Origin: Saccoglossus kowalevskii
Lineage: Eukaryota > Hemichordata > Enteropneusta > Harrimaniidae
Direction: 5' to 3'
DNA length: 23,688 bases
NCBI RefSeq assembly: GCF_000003605.2
Contig: NW_003155251.1
Coordinates: 315,359-339,046 of the forward strand
The position numbers and the translations under genes are program-made. Positions 1-9,500 of the stretch are shown here, one piece after another. The notes under the pieces were generated by a model. It worked only from the letters and a program-made list of their open reading frames with translations. It did no database searches and was not told the origin of the DNA. Position 1 is the stretch's first letter. Every line of letters starts with the position of its first letter.

Positions 1-773
1 CCGAACAGTCATTAGTCACTGAACAGCCATTAGTCACTGAACAGCCATTAGTTACTAAACAGTCATTGGTAACTGAACAGTCATTAGTTGCTGAACAGCC
101 ATTAGTTACTGAACAGTCATTGGTCACTGAACAATCATTAATCACCGAACAGCCATTAGTCACTGAACAGCCATTAGTCACTGAACAGTCATTAATTACT
201 CAACAGCCATTAGTCATTGAACAGCCATTAGTCACCGAACAGCCATTTGTCACCGAACAGCCATTAGTCACTGAACAGCCATTAGTCACTGAACAGCCAC
301 TAGTTACTGAACAGTCATTAGTTACTGAACAGCCATTAGTCACTAAACAGTCATTGGTCACTGAACAGCCATTAGTCACTGAACAGCCATTAGTCACTGA
401 ACAGCCATTAGTCACTGAACAGTCATTAATTACTCAACAGCCATTAGTCATTGAACAGCCATTAGTCACCGAACAGCCATTTGTCACCGAACAGCCATTA
501 GTCACTGAACAGCCATTAGTCACTGAACAGCCATTAGTCACTGAACAGCCATTAGTCACTGAACAGTCATTAGTTACTGAACAGTCATTAGTTACTGAAC
601 AGCCATTAGTCACTAAACAGTCATTGGTCACTGAACAGCCATTAGTCACTGAACAGCCATTAGTCACTGAACAGTCATTAATTACTGAACAGTCATTAGT
701 TACTGAACAGTGATTAGTTACTGAACAGTCATTAGTCACTGAACAGCCATTAGACACTGAACAGTGATTGGGT
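1..773. repeat. 18-bp minisatellite, about 43 units, extends past the left edge
   Basis: The unit is gaacagccattagtcact, with tca/cca, gtc/gtt, act/acc and rarer substitutions. I saw no length change in any unit, so one frame on each strand stays largely open. The plus frame is open from base 3 to a TGA at 711-713 and would read a Glu-Gln-Pro/Ser-Leu-Val-Thr hexapeptide. No ATG opens it, and the array lies just beyond the donor of FCSK exon 5 (856), so I read it as an intronic minisatellite. Variant units recur in blocks: the attaattactcaacag variant at 191 and 425 is 13 units apart, and an actaaacag variant recurs at 54, 342 and 612. Confidence 0.9.
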
Positions 774-3700
774 TGCTAAACCAATTAATCATACTATCAT
801 AATCAATAATCAAAATCTCACATCAATTGCTCTCTTCCTTAACAACTCCACATACATAGTACATGCCTGTTTGTTGATTTTATAGACTCCATGATTTCTG
901 GCGTATTCTTTGCTTCCTGGGACAGCAATGCCACATATACCGGTACCATTGAAATCTTCCCAATCAATGTTAGTTTGTGATTCAATGGTAAGAAACATAT
1001 CCGTACTGCATATCCAGACACCCGGTGGGGAACCTGGAGAAATCTAACAGTTATAAATAAAAATAGCTGTTAAAAAAAATACCAAGAAGTACTCAAAGAG
1101 AAAATGCAAGAATGCATTTTTTGACCAAAATTCATTGTAAAAGAATTATTATACTTGATGTGGATGGATTGAAATACAAAATTGATGAAAGAAGCTAAAA
1201 TATAAATGTTGGTGCTGATTTTTTACCAGATATGACACCAAATTTATTTCAAAAGACATGACGTAATTAGCATAGTTTTCATACACATGGATTTGTATAA
1301 CCCCTTGAGTACCATTGTAAAGTTTTTGGTGCCATTTATAGAATGATTTTGTAGTCCCAAAAATTGATAAAAATTTACAAAACTTTTGATCAAAAACTAA
1401 AAGCAATATCTGAAATTCTCTGTATGGTCTAAAATGAAGATGAAATTCAGTGACAATTTTTCAAAATGTGAAAATATTTGCACAAAATTTTGGGCAGAAA
1501 AAACATCTGACACTCAAAAATCTTCAAGAAAAGTGTATATCACACTAAATAGGCTGAGAAAACAATCACACTCATGTTTCACTCAATCTTTTGATGATAA
1601 ATATTCTCACCTTGGTTGTCATGGTATCCAGAAGACTATTAATGTTATACATCAAACAAGAATATCCAGTGTCTTGACTCCCATGATGCATTGCGGGTAT
1701 AGCAACAAAGGCTCGGCCACATGGATCATATGGATAATTGCGTCCCTGAATTAAACAGAGAAAAATAAACAACTTTCTTATATCATCAAAAGAAATTGTA
1801 CCAGTATTAAATTTTTTCAAAAATATAAAAAAAAAAGCATTAAGAATGCACAGTCCTCATTTTATATTCAATGTCAAAGTTCATCATTAGAGACTACAAT
1901 TTCAGGCTTTTAGGCAAAATGACCATCAATTCAACAAATTTGATCTACCGTAATCACAAAATAACACCATGATTCCAGACACAGTTAAATATTAGAATTT
2001 AGCTAATTTGAGGCCCAAAATGGGCAAAAGAAAATTGATGTGCATATGTAAGTCACCACTCATGGTCCTTGTCTTAAAGTAACCTGAAATGCTGTGATGA
2101 AGGATAAATGGAGCTAAACGGACATTCAACTGAAATCTATTTTTTTTTTATTTGCTAAAGTTGTGTCCCTGTTTTCTCTCGAATTTTAGTTTAGTGTGAT
2201 GATTAAAATAAGAGACACTTACCATATGTAGAAGGAGGATGTGGGACGTATACAAGACGTCACCGTTCACCACCTACAGCAAATTTACAATGATGGTTTG
2301 TAAAAAAAAAGAAATCGTATCAACATTATTGATAAACAAACGAACAATAATAGTACGTAGAATAGAATAGAATAGAATAGAATAGAATAGAATAGAATAG
2401 AATAGAATAGAATAGAATAGAATAGAATAGAATAGAATAGAATAGAAAACTTTATATTACTGTATATCCCTGGCGTGCACTTAAATGTTCAGCTATTACA
2501 AGAAGTGCATTCATCGTTGCACCACCACTACCAATGGTAGCTTTTGGGTCCTCTACAGCTAACAAGAGTACATCAGCATCAATGAAGCCTTTCTTTTGTA
2601 AAAAATCTAGTTCTGTGAAAGATAAACAAGCAGCCTGTCAGCTGATACGGTGAAAGCAATCTCATCCATAGCAAAGATGAAATTGAATTGAAAATAACAT
2701 CAATAAATGAACAAATCGGAAGAAGTCTACTCATGGTACTTAAAGCGTGGTAATCGTCGCGCTACGCATGTGCGACATTTGTGTTGATAAACGTTGGTTT
2801 TCCTATCCAATGCGCTCTTCATATGGAAATCACAAGTATGAGGTTTGACCTGGGCGCGACTTGCACTGATTACCGCCGGTGACTCCTTGATACCTTCAGA
2901 TAACATGAAAATTACCTAATTAAAGCTTGGAAACATCTCAGTTTGTACTTGTTGATCTGCGCAACAGTCAAAGTCGCCATCTTTGTTTATATGAGACCCA
3001 TATATCTCGCACATGCGCAGCGTCACGACTACCGCGCTTTAAAATAACCAAGCAATCAAACGAGCAAAAAAAAGAAGTAGAAAATAGCATTTTTAAATCT
3101 GAATGACAGGAATATTGCCTAAATTAGAAAATTAAGTTATCATGAAATGAACAAATAGCACATAGTTCTAAAAATGACAACAACTATTTACAGAAATACG
3201 AGAATTAAAGTTATCATCAGGAAATGAACAAATTCAAATGCCTAAATAAGTATCAAAGCCATATGACTAATGGTTTTTGGGGATAGCATCATTCAGACTC
3301 GACAGACACAAAAAGATCTGAAAGGCTAAGGACATTCTACTAAAGATTTGACTCTGTCTACCTCTGTGGTTTTAGAGTTGGACAGTAGGAAGAAAATGGA
3401 AAAGAAACTTGCAGTTTCCAAAACCAAAAAAATTGCAAAATTTGCTTTATATTTTGTGGAATGAGAGGAGACCAATGTGTGGACTAAAGTAAAAGAAATC
3501 ATAAGTTCTAGGAGAACCAGAGAACATAATGCAGACCACCATGAAAAGAAACTGAAGTTTTTTAGGCGTCATATCAGGGTGGGTAAAATAACGAAGATTC
3601 TAATCCAAGACAAAGTTAAAAGAGTAAGACCAAGAGGAATACCTCAAAAAGTAGACTGTCGACAGTTCTCGAGCCTAATAAAGAGTCACTTATTTTCAAA

Positions 3701-4289
3701 CGCCGTAGGCATTTTAACGAAATACCAAAGGCATTTTTCAACTGAGGGTCGTAAGGCCCGAGAGACAGTTACAGAATGTAAATGCCCTCATGCGGCATTA
3801 TGTGGAAATTGCGGTTTCTAATACAGATTTTACAGTAGTAGTAGTTTGAGTGACAAGTCTCAACAGGAACGTCATCGGGAAATTTCCACGTAATGCGCAT
3901 GAGGGCGTTTACATGCTATAACAGTCTCTCGGGCCTTACAGCCCTAATTGCTTGAATTGCCTTTGTTAACACAATACGGTGTTTGAAAATATAATAATAT
4001 ATATAAAAAAGTGACTCTTTATTAGGCCTGAGAACTGTCAACAGTCTACTCAGAGAATTTTGTTTGACAATATACATGAATGGAGTAGTACGGAGGAAAA
4101 GTGTCAAGGTATAGGTGTACCAATGGTCAAATGGTTGATCACATATTACTTCTGCACAGCAAATGTGGACATTCGAACGTATACATTTAAGTTAAATGAT
4201 CCATACATACCTTTCTGACATGAATATGCAGTTTCTTTATTTTGACAGGTAAGCGCGATGGCTGTCCATTTCATTGCCGGCTTGGCCAT
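1..4289 (-). CDS. FCSK: L-fucokinase, 5' part of a split gene (partial, runs off the left edge)
   Basis: Fucokinase phosphorylates free L-fucose at C1 in the cytosol, the first step of GDP-fucose salvage. Five coding exons on the minus strand (4289-4211, 2612-2461, 2273-2223, 1745-1611, 1043-856) have GT donors and AG acceptors. Their phases are 1, 0, 0, 0 and 2, and they join without a stop into 201 residues plus two bases of codon 202. The product follows the N-terminal Pfam L-fucokinase domain, which resembles sugar nucleotidyltransferases: WTAIALTCQ near residues 8-16, [17 protein letters not shown] around 43-59, [20 protein letters not shown] around 82-101, CGRAF at 103-107, and [12 protein letters not shown] with NHGVY further on. 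These match the vertebrate protein block by block from my knowledge of the family. The vertebrate protein is about 1,080 residues, so roughly four fifths, including the C-terminal GHMP kinase domain, lies outside the window. The family call is firm; exon edges are read by eye. Confidence 0.95.
856..1043 (-). CDS. FCSK: FCSK coding exon 5 (last visible exon)
   Basis: It encodes [16 protein letters not shown] and then [23 protein letters not shown] and QACT. A tempting acceptor at 1034-1036 would break the reading frame. The acceptor at 1044-1046 (ctgttag) keeps phase 0 and restores the family's PGSPPGVW block. The donor is gtatgt (plus 850-855), leaving codon 202 split as AT|. The next expected family block (D-I-Y-Y) is not seen between 856 and 1, so the following exon lies left of the window. 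Confidence 0.93.
1044..2222 (-). other. FCSK introns 3 and 4: no additional features
   Basis: Apart from exon 4 at 1611-1745, these introns (1044-1610 and 1746-2222) are AT-rich unique-looking sequence. Open frames here are short and on the wrong strand or overlap exon 4 in other frames. Confidence 0.6.
1611..1745 (-). CDS. FCSK: FCSK coding exon 4
   Basis: Acceptor gtttaattcag, donor gtgaga. It encodes 45 residues (95-139) starting [13 protein letters not shown] and ending [14 protein letters not shown] and the LLDxMT segment are conserved in fucokinases. It is phase 0 at both ends, which dictates the acceptor used for exon 5. Confidence 0.94.
2223..2273 (-). CDS. FCSK: FCSK coding exon 3 (51 nt)
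   Basis: This micro-exon is too short to stand out as an ORF. It has the acceptor ttgctgtag and a strong donor gtaagt. It encodes 17 residues, [17 protein letters not shown], which align with the family's VVTSDVLHSAWILILHM block and lead directly into GRNYPYD of the next exon. It is phase 0 at both ends. Confidence 0.93.
2359..2446. repeat. (AATAG)n pentanucleotide microsatellite, about 17 units
   Basis: This is a nearly perfect run of AATAG units. It sits in FCSK intron 2, about 9-14 bases downstream of the exon 2 splice donor. In the transcript it reads as CTATT repeats. Its purity suggests it is young or length-variable. Confidence 0.95.
2461..2612 (-). CDS. FCSK: FCSK coding exon 2
   Basis: This exon runs from the acceptor ctttcacag to the donor gtaata and supplies residues 28-77. 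It carries the most diagnostic segment: [20 protein letters not shown] followed by [22 protein letters not shown] is the glycine-rich nucleotide-binding-type loop shared by fucokinase N-termini and fucose-1-phosphate guanylyltransferase relatives. The donor is only about 14 bases from the edge of a pentanucleotide repeat. Confidence 0.95.
2740..3042. mobile_element. TTAA-flanked MITE (copy A) in FCSK intron 1
   Basis: The body is 2744-3038 (295 bp), flanked by TTAA at 2740-2743 and 3039-3042. Its termini are inverted: the left end reads agcgtggtaatcgtcgcgct, and the right end reverse-complemented reads agcgcggtagtcgtgacgct; both continue into CGCATGTGCGA. TTAA target duplications are typical of piggyBac and Kolobok DNA transposons. 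I see no transposase frame, so it is non-autonomous. A related copy lies at 12636-12751. Confidence 0.85.
3477..3650 (+). pseudogene. LINE ORF2 C-terminal tail remnant
   Basis: One frame, open from 3477 onward, contains [11 protein letters not shown] followed by [13 protein letters not shown]. This resembles the typical end of LINE ORF2 proteins, where an L-x-F-x-G-H-x-x-R box precedes a basic G-R-x-R-G-R-P-R segment. The upstream [13 protein letters not shown] fits the usual preceding WTxKV region. The key Gly-His is lost (RR) and there is no intact upstream polymerase domain. The frame continues into the left arm of the foldback at 3651. It is oriented opposite to FCSK, in intron 1. The family is not identified. 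Confidence 0.5.
3651..4050. mobile_element. Long foldback (inverted-repeat) element in FCSK intron 1
   Basis: Two imperfect arms, about 3651-3810 and 3880-4050, are reverse complements around a 69-nt centre. Shared blocks in arm order are gtagactgt-gacagttctc, cctaataaagagtcactt, ttttcaaac, gtaaggcccgagagac, and gccctcatgcg followed by cattacgtggaaatt. The right arm carries an extra AT-rich insertion. Such structures fit a foldback or MITE element. No coding capacity or clear target duplication was found. It ends 161 bases from the FCSK exon 1 donor. Confidence 0.85.
4211..4289 (-). CDS. FCSK: FCSK coding exon 1
   Basis: The start codon is at 4289-4287. An in-frame TAA lies two codons upstream (minus strand taa aat ATG), which fixes this ATG as the first possible start. 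It encodes 26 residues, including [13 protein letters not shown], plus the first base of codon 27. The donor is gtatgt (plus 4205-4210). The split Glu codon (G|AA) is completed exactly by exon 2, as expected for the family's ELxxxQ stretch. I see no signal peptide, which agrees with a cytosolic enzyme. Confidence 0.92.
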
Positions 4290-5160
4290 ATTTTATGAGT
4301 CGATACAGTTTTAACACAGGTCACCAACAATCTATAAAATGAATGTTTATATAATGATTAGTAAAATGGTAGAGAAACTATTACTTAGAGGTCCGCTATT
4401 TGCAAACATGGGAGGTGGTTGTAAGACTTGTTACCTGCCTAATTGTTTTTACCCAATTTGAAGTTATTGTGGAAACCTCTACTTAAATCCCACAGCCTGC
4501 CCCATAATTCTCCAATGGGGAACCAATTTCTTTTAATACAGTTTTTGCCAACTTAAGGCATCACATTCAGTACATTAAGTCTAAGCAAATGAACCTCATT
4601 TGTAAACTGTGTTATGATGAAAGGTGGGCGTGGTCTAGATCACACCACGTTCAAGGGTAAAGTTTGCCCTGTGATCAGATGACCAATAATGGTAGGGTAG
4701 TAACATAATATTCTTCCGTAGTTATCCATTCATAACAGCCTTGTCCAGTGAGATCGGAATGCATGGAATGTGCCAAGACATACAACAAAACATGTGCTTA
4801 AGTATAAGAGCGGACATTTATTGAATATCAGTTGTTATTACGCACGATTTGCAAGCTAAACGTCTCGTTATACACACAAACGCAGTACTATCACAAATAC
4901 TGCAACGTGTAAAAACTGTGTATAAATCGCACATGTCAATAAAGTGACAACTTCAACTTTACTGATGAGATGAACAGATCATAAATTCCGAACATACTCA
5001 CAAGATTTGAAGAATATCTAAACGCGACGACGGCTATAAGTTTTCCCCGTTTGTTGCATTAGTGTCCGGCCATTTCACAAAACCAGACTTGTCGGTGTCC
5101 ACAACTCGATCCTAAGCCTGGGGTCGTACACTTGTACAGCTGTCACGGCACTCGGTTGTT
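4290..5160 (-). promoter_or_regulatory. Probable FCSK 5' leader: non-coding exon, intron and promoter region
   Basis: Upstream of the FCSK start, the minus strand has an acceptor ttcattttatag ending at 4332, giving a 42-nt leader before the ATG. A consensus donor gtgagt lies at 5001-4996. The stretch 5002-5160 behind it is richer in CpG than its surroundings. This fits a non-coding first exon between about 5160 and 5002 spliced to the coding exon at 4331. It is inferred from splice motifs and base composition only; no TATA box or start site can be fixed. Confidence 0.4.
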
Positions 5161-5195
5161 ATTTCCGGGTTATGCTTATCATCTGCCCTCTACGG

Positions 5196-5429
5196 CTAAC
5201 AAGTACGGGATTTTGCAAACGTATTCTGAATGAAAAGTCTTCGTAGTCTAATCACACTTTCGGTAATAAAAGATAAATCATCCTCGAAGAGTAGATGTAA
5301 ATAAAATAAATTAATCAAGCTGAGGTGGAGACAGAAAAACAATCTTACTGAACTCTTCTGGTGTATATCATTGATTACAAAAACGAACAGAAAAGGAAAC
5401 AGGATGCACCTTTGGCTCACACCCAGTGG
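5196..5429 (-). pseudogene. LINE reverse-transcriptase domain remnant
   Basis: The minus-strand frame reads PLGVSQRCILFPFLF, then INDI, and about 28 residues later LLFEDDLSFITES. This matches the non-LTR polymerase palm: a GVxQGCxLSPxLF box, an INDI box, and a Y/F-A-D-D catalytic box at the normal spacing. Here QG has become QR, SP has become FP, and the catalytic box reads FEDD. The frame ends at a TAG (5196-5198) before the thumb region. It is a decayed fragment; the superfamily cannot be fixed from 78 residues. Confidence 0.7.
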
Positions 5430-7387
5430 ACAATTACTTAAATTTGTTAGTTGACCCAGAACTGGCTACTCTTGGATTTGTAAACTTTCCCATACTTTTG
5501 CGTAAGGTTCTACAGTTGTATATACTATTTCTATTTGTTTAAATATGGGCATTAACCCACCCCCTCCGAAAGACCGATCAAAAGATAACAAAATAAGCAT
5601 GATAAAACCTTCCTACTTTTGATTAACATATTTCTCGAAATTTGTTTGCAAATTGAAAAAAAAATATTGTCAATAATCTTTTCTAAACACAGCTTGTGTC
5701 TTTCTACGTTGGACACGGTTTCCTCCCCTAAAACGACAGCAGATAATTCTAGTACAGTTTTTTACTAATAACTGTCAATAAAGTCATTCCCCTTAAGTTC
5801 TTGGATTGATTCTTGGCATATTCTTGAATATGGGAAGTTATATACAGTTATGTACCTTATACTCACAATTCTGGGCATTCGCGCGTGTTTAGTTTCCATA
5901 ATAACATGAATGGGACAAGTATATGTATTATATATTTAGGACTATAATACATTTCAATTAGTGGTATATATACATTTTTGACATTAAAACAGTGTCATAT
6001 TTGAATTAATTACCTGGACATTTCGCACGGTTCTCGGTTATACTGAATTGTACGTTGTACCACGGTTTCTAGTAACCGTGGTTGGACATAAAACCGAGAT
6101 AAAACCGCCGAATGCGCCACCAAGAGCTTAACAAAATAAGAAACACAAAAAGTCGACGATGTTGGCGTTGTTTACCGGGGTTTGTTCTATTTCGTCCGCT
6201 CACTTTTATTTTGCGAAAATAATTTTTGATTAAACAACATTTTTTTTGTTTAACTGGAAAAGGGATAACTTAATGTACACCAGACTATCGGCTTTTGGGA
6301 CGGATAAAATAAAATAATGTCTTTTAAAATTCCGATGAAATTCAGTAAGCAACAACATCTCCGGTGGTTCATTATCACTCAGAACGTAACTTGTCACATA
6401 CTAGAATTGACCAACATTCTAATAAAATACTAAATAAATGTTTTGTTGAACGTGTTTTTTTACTCCCTCATGATAAGTGTATACTATTTATTTATAATAT
6501 GACACGTTTGGAGTACAATTGGAGAAGATGGTCTAACATATAATCACGTCACATATTAGGTCGATGCAATTGAAACCAATTAGGTCAGTGTCTGCTGTAC
6601 GCGAAATACGTGAAATATTAATCGTTCTCGTTCCCTATAGATTACCCACAAGAACGCACTAAAGAGAACACGACTGTAAGTTAATCCAACTAGTCAATCT
6701 TCTTCACACATAATAAATTGCGTTATGTCCAACTGTTAAATTAATTTTTGACTGCGAATATACTAAATAATTTCCAAATCAAATATACATGTACTATAAG
6801 GATAAGTCATATCTACTAACTTGCCAAGCTTTAGATTACCTAGTCTTTATTAAATGATATTGCACGTGGGCGTACGTTTTTATATCCTCTAAGAAAACAT
6901 CTTAAGTTACGGCTTGTACACAGTCATTTTGTGATACTCAGCTATGATGTCAAAAGTTCAATTTGCTTTCATTGATCAATCAGTTTGCCAATCAGTAGCA
7001 AAGAGACAATGCGGCGTTAAGTTCGTAACTAAGATTGTTGTTGGCATGACAACAACTCGCTATTACGGTAATACGGTACATATCGTAGTAAAAGTCCAAA
7101 TTTATTTTAGGCTGATGATAAATACAAAAACGTCTCACAATACGACAAAAATTGTTTAAGGTTTGGTGGGAAACACAACAGATTTTGACAATAAAATAAA
7201 AATTAAAGAAAATAAAGATAAATGTTGTAATGCATACTACAAAGTGCATTTGTACGTTTATATTTCATAGTCACAACTGTTTAGATTTGAATTACAAGTT
7301 TAATTCATTAAATACATTGTTAACTGTGAATTGTAAGCGAATTGACAGCATACAAGTAAAGCTAGCTCTCACTGTTTGTTATTTCCT
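5430..7387. other. Intergenic, no gene seen (apart from the hairpin at 6024)
   Basis: AT-rich sequence with scattered short frames of under 90 codons on both strands, none with recognisable motifs. A 24-codon ATG frame at about 6160 begins with a hydrophobic run but has no supporting context. Confidence 0.5.
6024..6116. repeat. 93-nt imperfect hairpin
   Basis: A perfect inner stem, ccacggtt / aaccgtgg, closes a 6-base loop (tctagt). A second perfect pair, ctcggtt / aaccgag, lies outside it, and the flanks cgcac and aatgcg continue weak pairing. The whole is close to palindromic, so both strands could fold. It may be a very short MITE or a relic of one. A structured RNA is possible, but nothing shows transcription. 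Confidence 0.6.
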
Positions 7388-7400
7388 TGACCTATGACCT
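7388..7400. promoter_or_regulatory. Perfect DR1 nuclear-receptor motif
   Basis: TGACCT-A-TGACCT is a direct repeat of the AGGTCA half-site (minus strand) with a 1-base spacer, the class of site bound by RXR heterodimers, HNF4 and COUP-TF. It lies about 25 bases before a CpG-rich block, which raises the chance that it is functional. One such motif could also arise by chance in 23 kb. Confidence 0.45.
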
Positions 7401-7423
7401 TTGATTGACTGCTATGTCTTCCT

Positions 7424-7690
7424 CGGCGGGGGTTGGAGCCTGACGTATTGAGTTACGCGTAAAGTAATGGGAAAGTAATATGAAGACGTATCTCGACAGT
7501 ATCACGACCGCGCAGAGTTCACGGTATTTTTAGCGTCGCCAGTAATTTTCGGGGGGCTGGACGCCCGGTTTTGTTACGCCCAGGAAATTTTGACCACGTT
7601 TGGTATGAATCGAAGACGTCTTCTGCTTTAAATCCAGGCAAAAGTCATCCAGAATCGGGACTTGATCCAAGTATAGCCAAGACATACCAG
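7424..7690 (+). promoter_or_regulatory. CpG-rich block with possible non-coding first exon
   Basis: By eye count, 7424-7620 holds 20 CpG dinucleotides, while the AT-rich flanks hold few. A consensus-like donor, accag|gtcagt, follows at 7690/7691. A 9-codon upstream-type ORF (7605-7631, Met then Asn, three Arg, three Leu, stop) is the only notable frame. This would fit a promoter plus leader exon on the plus strand, perhaps of the sialyltransferase at 16387 or of a non-coding RNA. The link to any gene is inference. Confidence 0.35.
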
Positions 7691-8733
7691 GTCAGTGACA
7701 CAGTAAGTTATAATGTTCACGATTAAACGTATTAGTCGGTCCTTTGTCACCTCTGTCTTTTAGGAGCTTTACGAACTAGTATAATCTCTTTAACCCTAAT
7801 ACATAGTGTATTTAGCTATAAATAAGAACACAGTGATTACGAATTACAGAAAACACTCTGCGACACATAGAAATACAGAAAAAAAGCCTGCTCGTTTGAA
7901 GTAGTTATGTAATCGGGACTAATTTTAAATTTTCTGCTGTAGTATATATACATAATAATAGCTGTCCTCGGCTTCACAAATTTCAAGTGTGTACGCGTCT
8001 TTGATTACGATTACAAAGGATTTAAAGAATCAAACAGGCACACACAAGCGAACAGACTTAGATTACTCCATTAAGACAACTTTCTCATTGACACACCCAC
8101 GGAATACTGCGTGATTATACTACATTCCTGTTTGTACTCGGTGTGCTACCACTTTATGCTGCAAGTATGAGTTCACAAGCTTCAGATTTGATGGTGTTTG
8201 CACACGCTCTTTTCGGATTAATTATTGAAGTCCAACTGAAGTTGTCACTGCTATGAAATCTGGAATTTGTCTGTCTTGGAAAGTTTTGAAAAATTACTCA
8301 TGACGTTGTGATTATGCTGACATTTCCAATGGAAAATATGGCCACCATGCAGTCACTTATTTTGCGTAAAAGAATATGAGATGCCATGTTAAATAAGAAA
8401 AAATGTGCCCATTTTTTTTTTCATATTTCAAGTTTGTTTCTGTGGTGAAAATATTTTTGTATATCTCATTATTTTAATCAGCGACATCACAGTAACTATG
8501 GTGAAAAATTCATGACATGTCATTGACATTTACTAGTAATTTCGTGAAATTCTCTTATAATAATATTTTCTGACCTCCAACCACAATACACACATGTTCA
8601 GTGTTCACATGTTCATTGGCTAGTGTATTCTTGAAGCAATCAATTTCACTGAGGTTCTATGGCATCTCAGGTGATAAAATAAAAAAAAAAATTCTAGCAC
8701 TATAAATTTACAGTATAATCTGAAAGTAGAACT
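7691..8733. other. Intergenic or intronic, no gene seen
   Basis: No recognisable coding segment. A 29-codon frame at 8167-8256 (MSSQASDLMVFAHALFGLII...) is mildly hydrophobic but isolated. If the CpG-rich block is a leader exon, this stretch would be intron. Confidence 0.45.
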
Positions 8734-8756
8734 TCTTGCTGTAAACCCTTCAAACT
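8734..8756 (-). repeat. Inverted fragment of the 113-bp repeat
   Basis: These 23 bases are an exact reverse complement of the cagtttgaagggtttacagc segment (plus three following bases) inside each unit of the array at 9105-9413. Similarity continues weakly to the left, about 8710-8733. The array and this fragment therefore form an inverted pair about 350-650 bp apart. Confidence 0.75.
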
Positions 8757-9104
8757 GAGCAGTGGATAACTACTATATTCATGCAGTAATTGAAATTAAG
8801 TTTGTTGTGTGCATGCTTAAGTTCTCCACAGTCCTCGTAAGGTAGAAAACTACCCATGGCAATACTTCATATCAAACTCTCTTTATAAATAATTATTTAG
8901 TAGTCGTCAAAAGAATCAATTTTAATTTTGTACGCTGTAAGACACTGTACTACATTTTTTCCTCATATACCGGTATTAGTTACCAACTAACATTTTGATA
9001 TTACACAGTTATTTACCTTGTCTGAAGCAGATATCACAAATGAATCATCCCTTCAGCGAAAATAGCGAAAATTAATTCTAAGCAAAAATAAAGTATTGTA
9101 CAGT

Positions 9105-9413
9105 ATAAGGTTCCCCATTAGTTAATGGTTCATCCCTAACCCAGTTTGAAGGGTTTACAGCAAGTAGTAAAAGTTTCATTCTATCTTCAGTTTATAGTTA
9201 CCCCATATTACTTATATATAAGGTTCCCCATTAGTTAATGGTTCATCCCTAACCCAGTTTGAAGGGTTTACAGCAAGTAGTAAAAGTTTCATTCTATCTT
9301 CAGTTTATAGTTACCCCATATTACTTATATATAAGGTTCCCCATTAGTTAATGGTTCATCCCTAACCCAGTTTGAAGGGTTTACAGCAAGTAGTAAAAGT
9401 TTCATTCTATCTA
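9105..9413. repeat. 113-bp tandem repeat, about 2.7 copies
   Basis: Units start at 9105, 9218 and 9331 (ataaggttccccattagtta), exactly 113 bases apart and nearly identical. The third stops near 9412. Each unit includes the near-palindrome ccattagttaatgg and the segment also found inverted at 8734. The near-identity implies recent duplication. Confidence 0.93.
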
Positions 9414-9500
9414 TTTCATTGCTAGATATTTTTTTGATTTCATAATTTTTCCATCGAAACTCTGAAATTTACTGCTTCAAAATTTTGTAATAAATCAAAC

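Noticed and set aside
66-713. 215-codon repeat ORF on the plus strand as a real protein
   Set aside because: It has no ATG (the nominal start is TTG), is pure 18-bp minisatellite, is antisense to FCSK and lies between FCSK exons.
839-1021. Alternative minus-strand frame ([10 protein letters not shown] type) over FCSK exon 5
   Set aside because: It arises only if the acceptor at 1034-1036 is used; the frame from 1043 matches fucokinase and this one does not.
1434-1754. 106-codon plus-strand ORF
   Set aside because: It overlaps FCSK exon 4 on the opposite strand and is a shadow of it.
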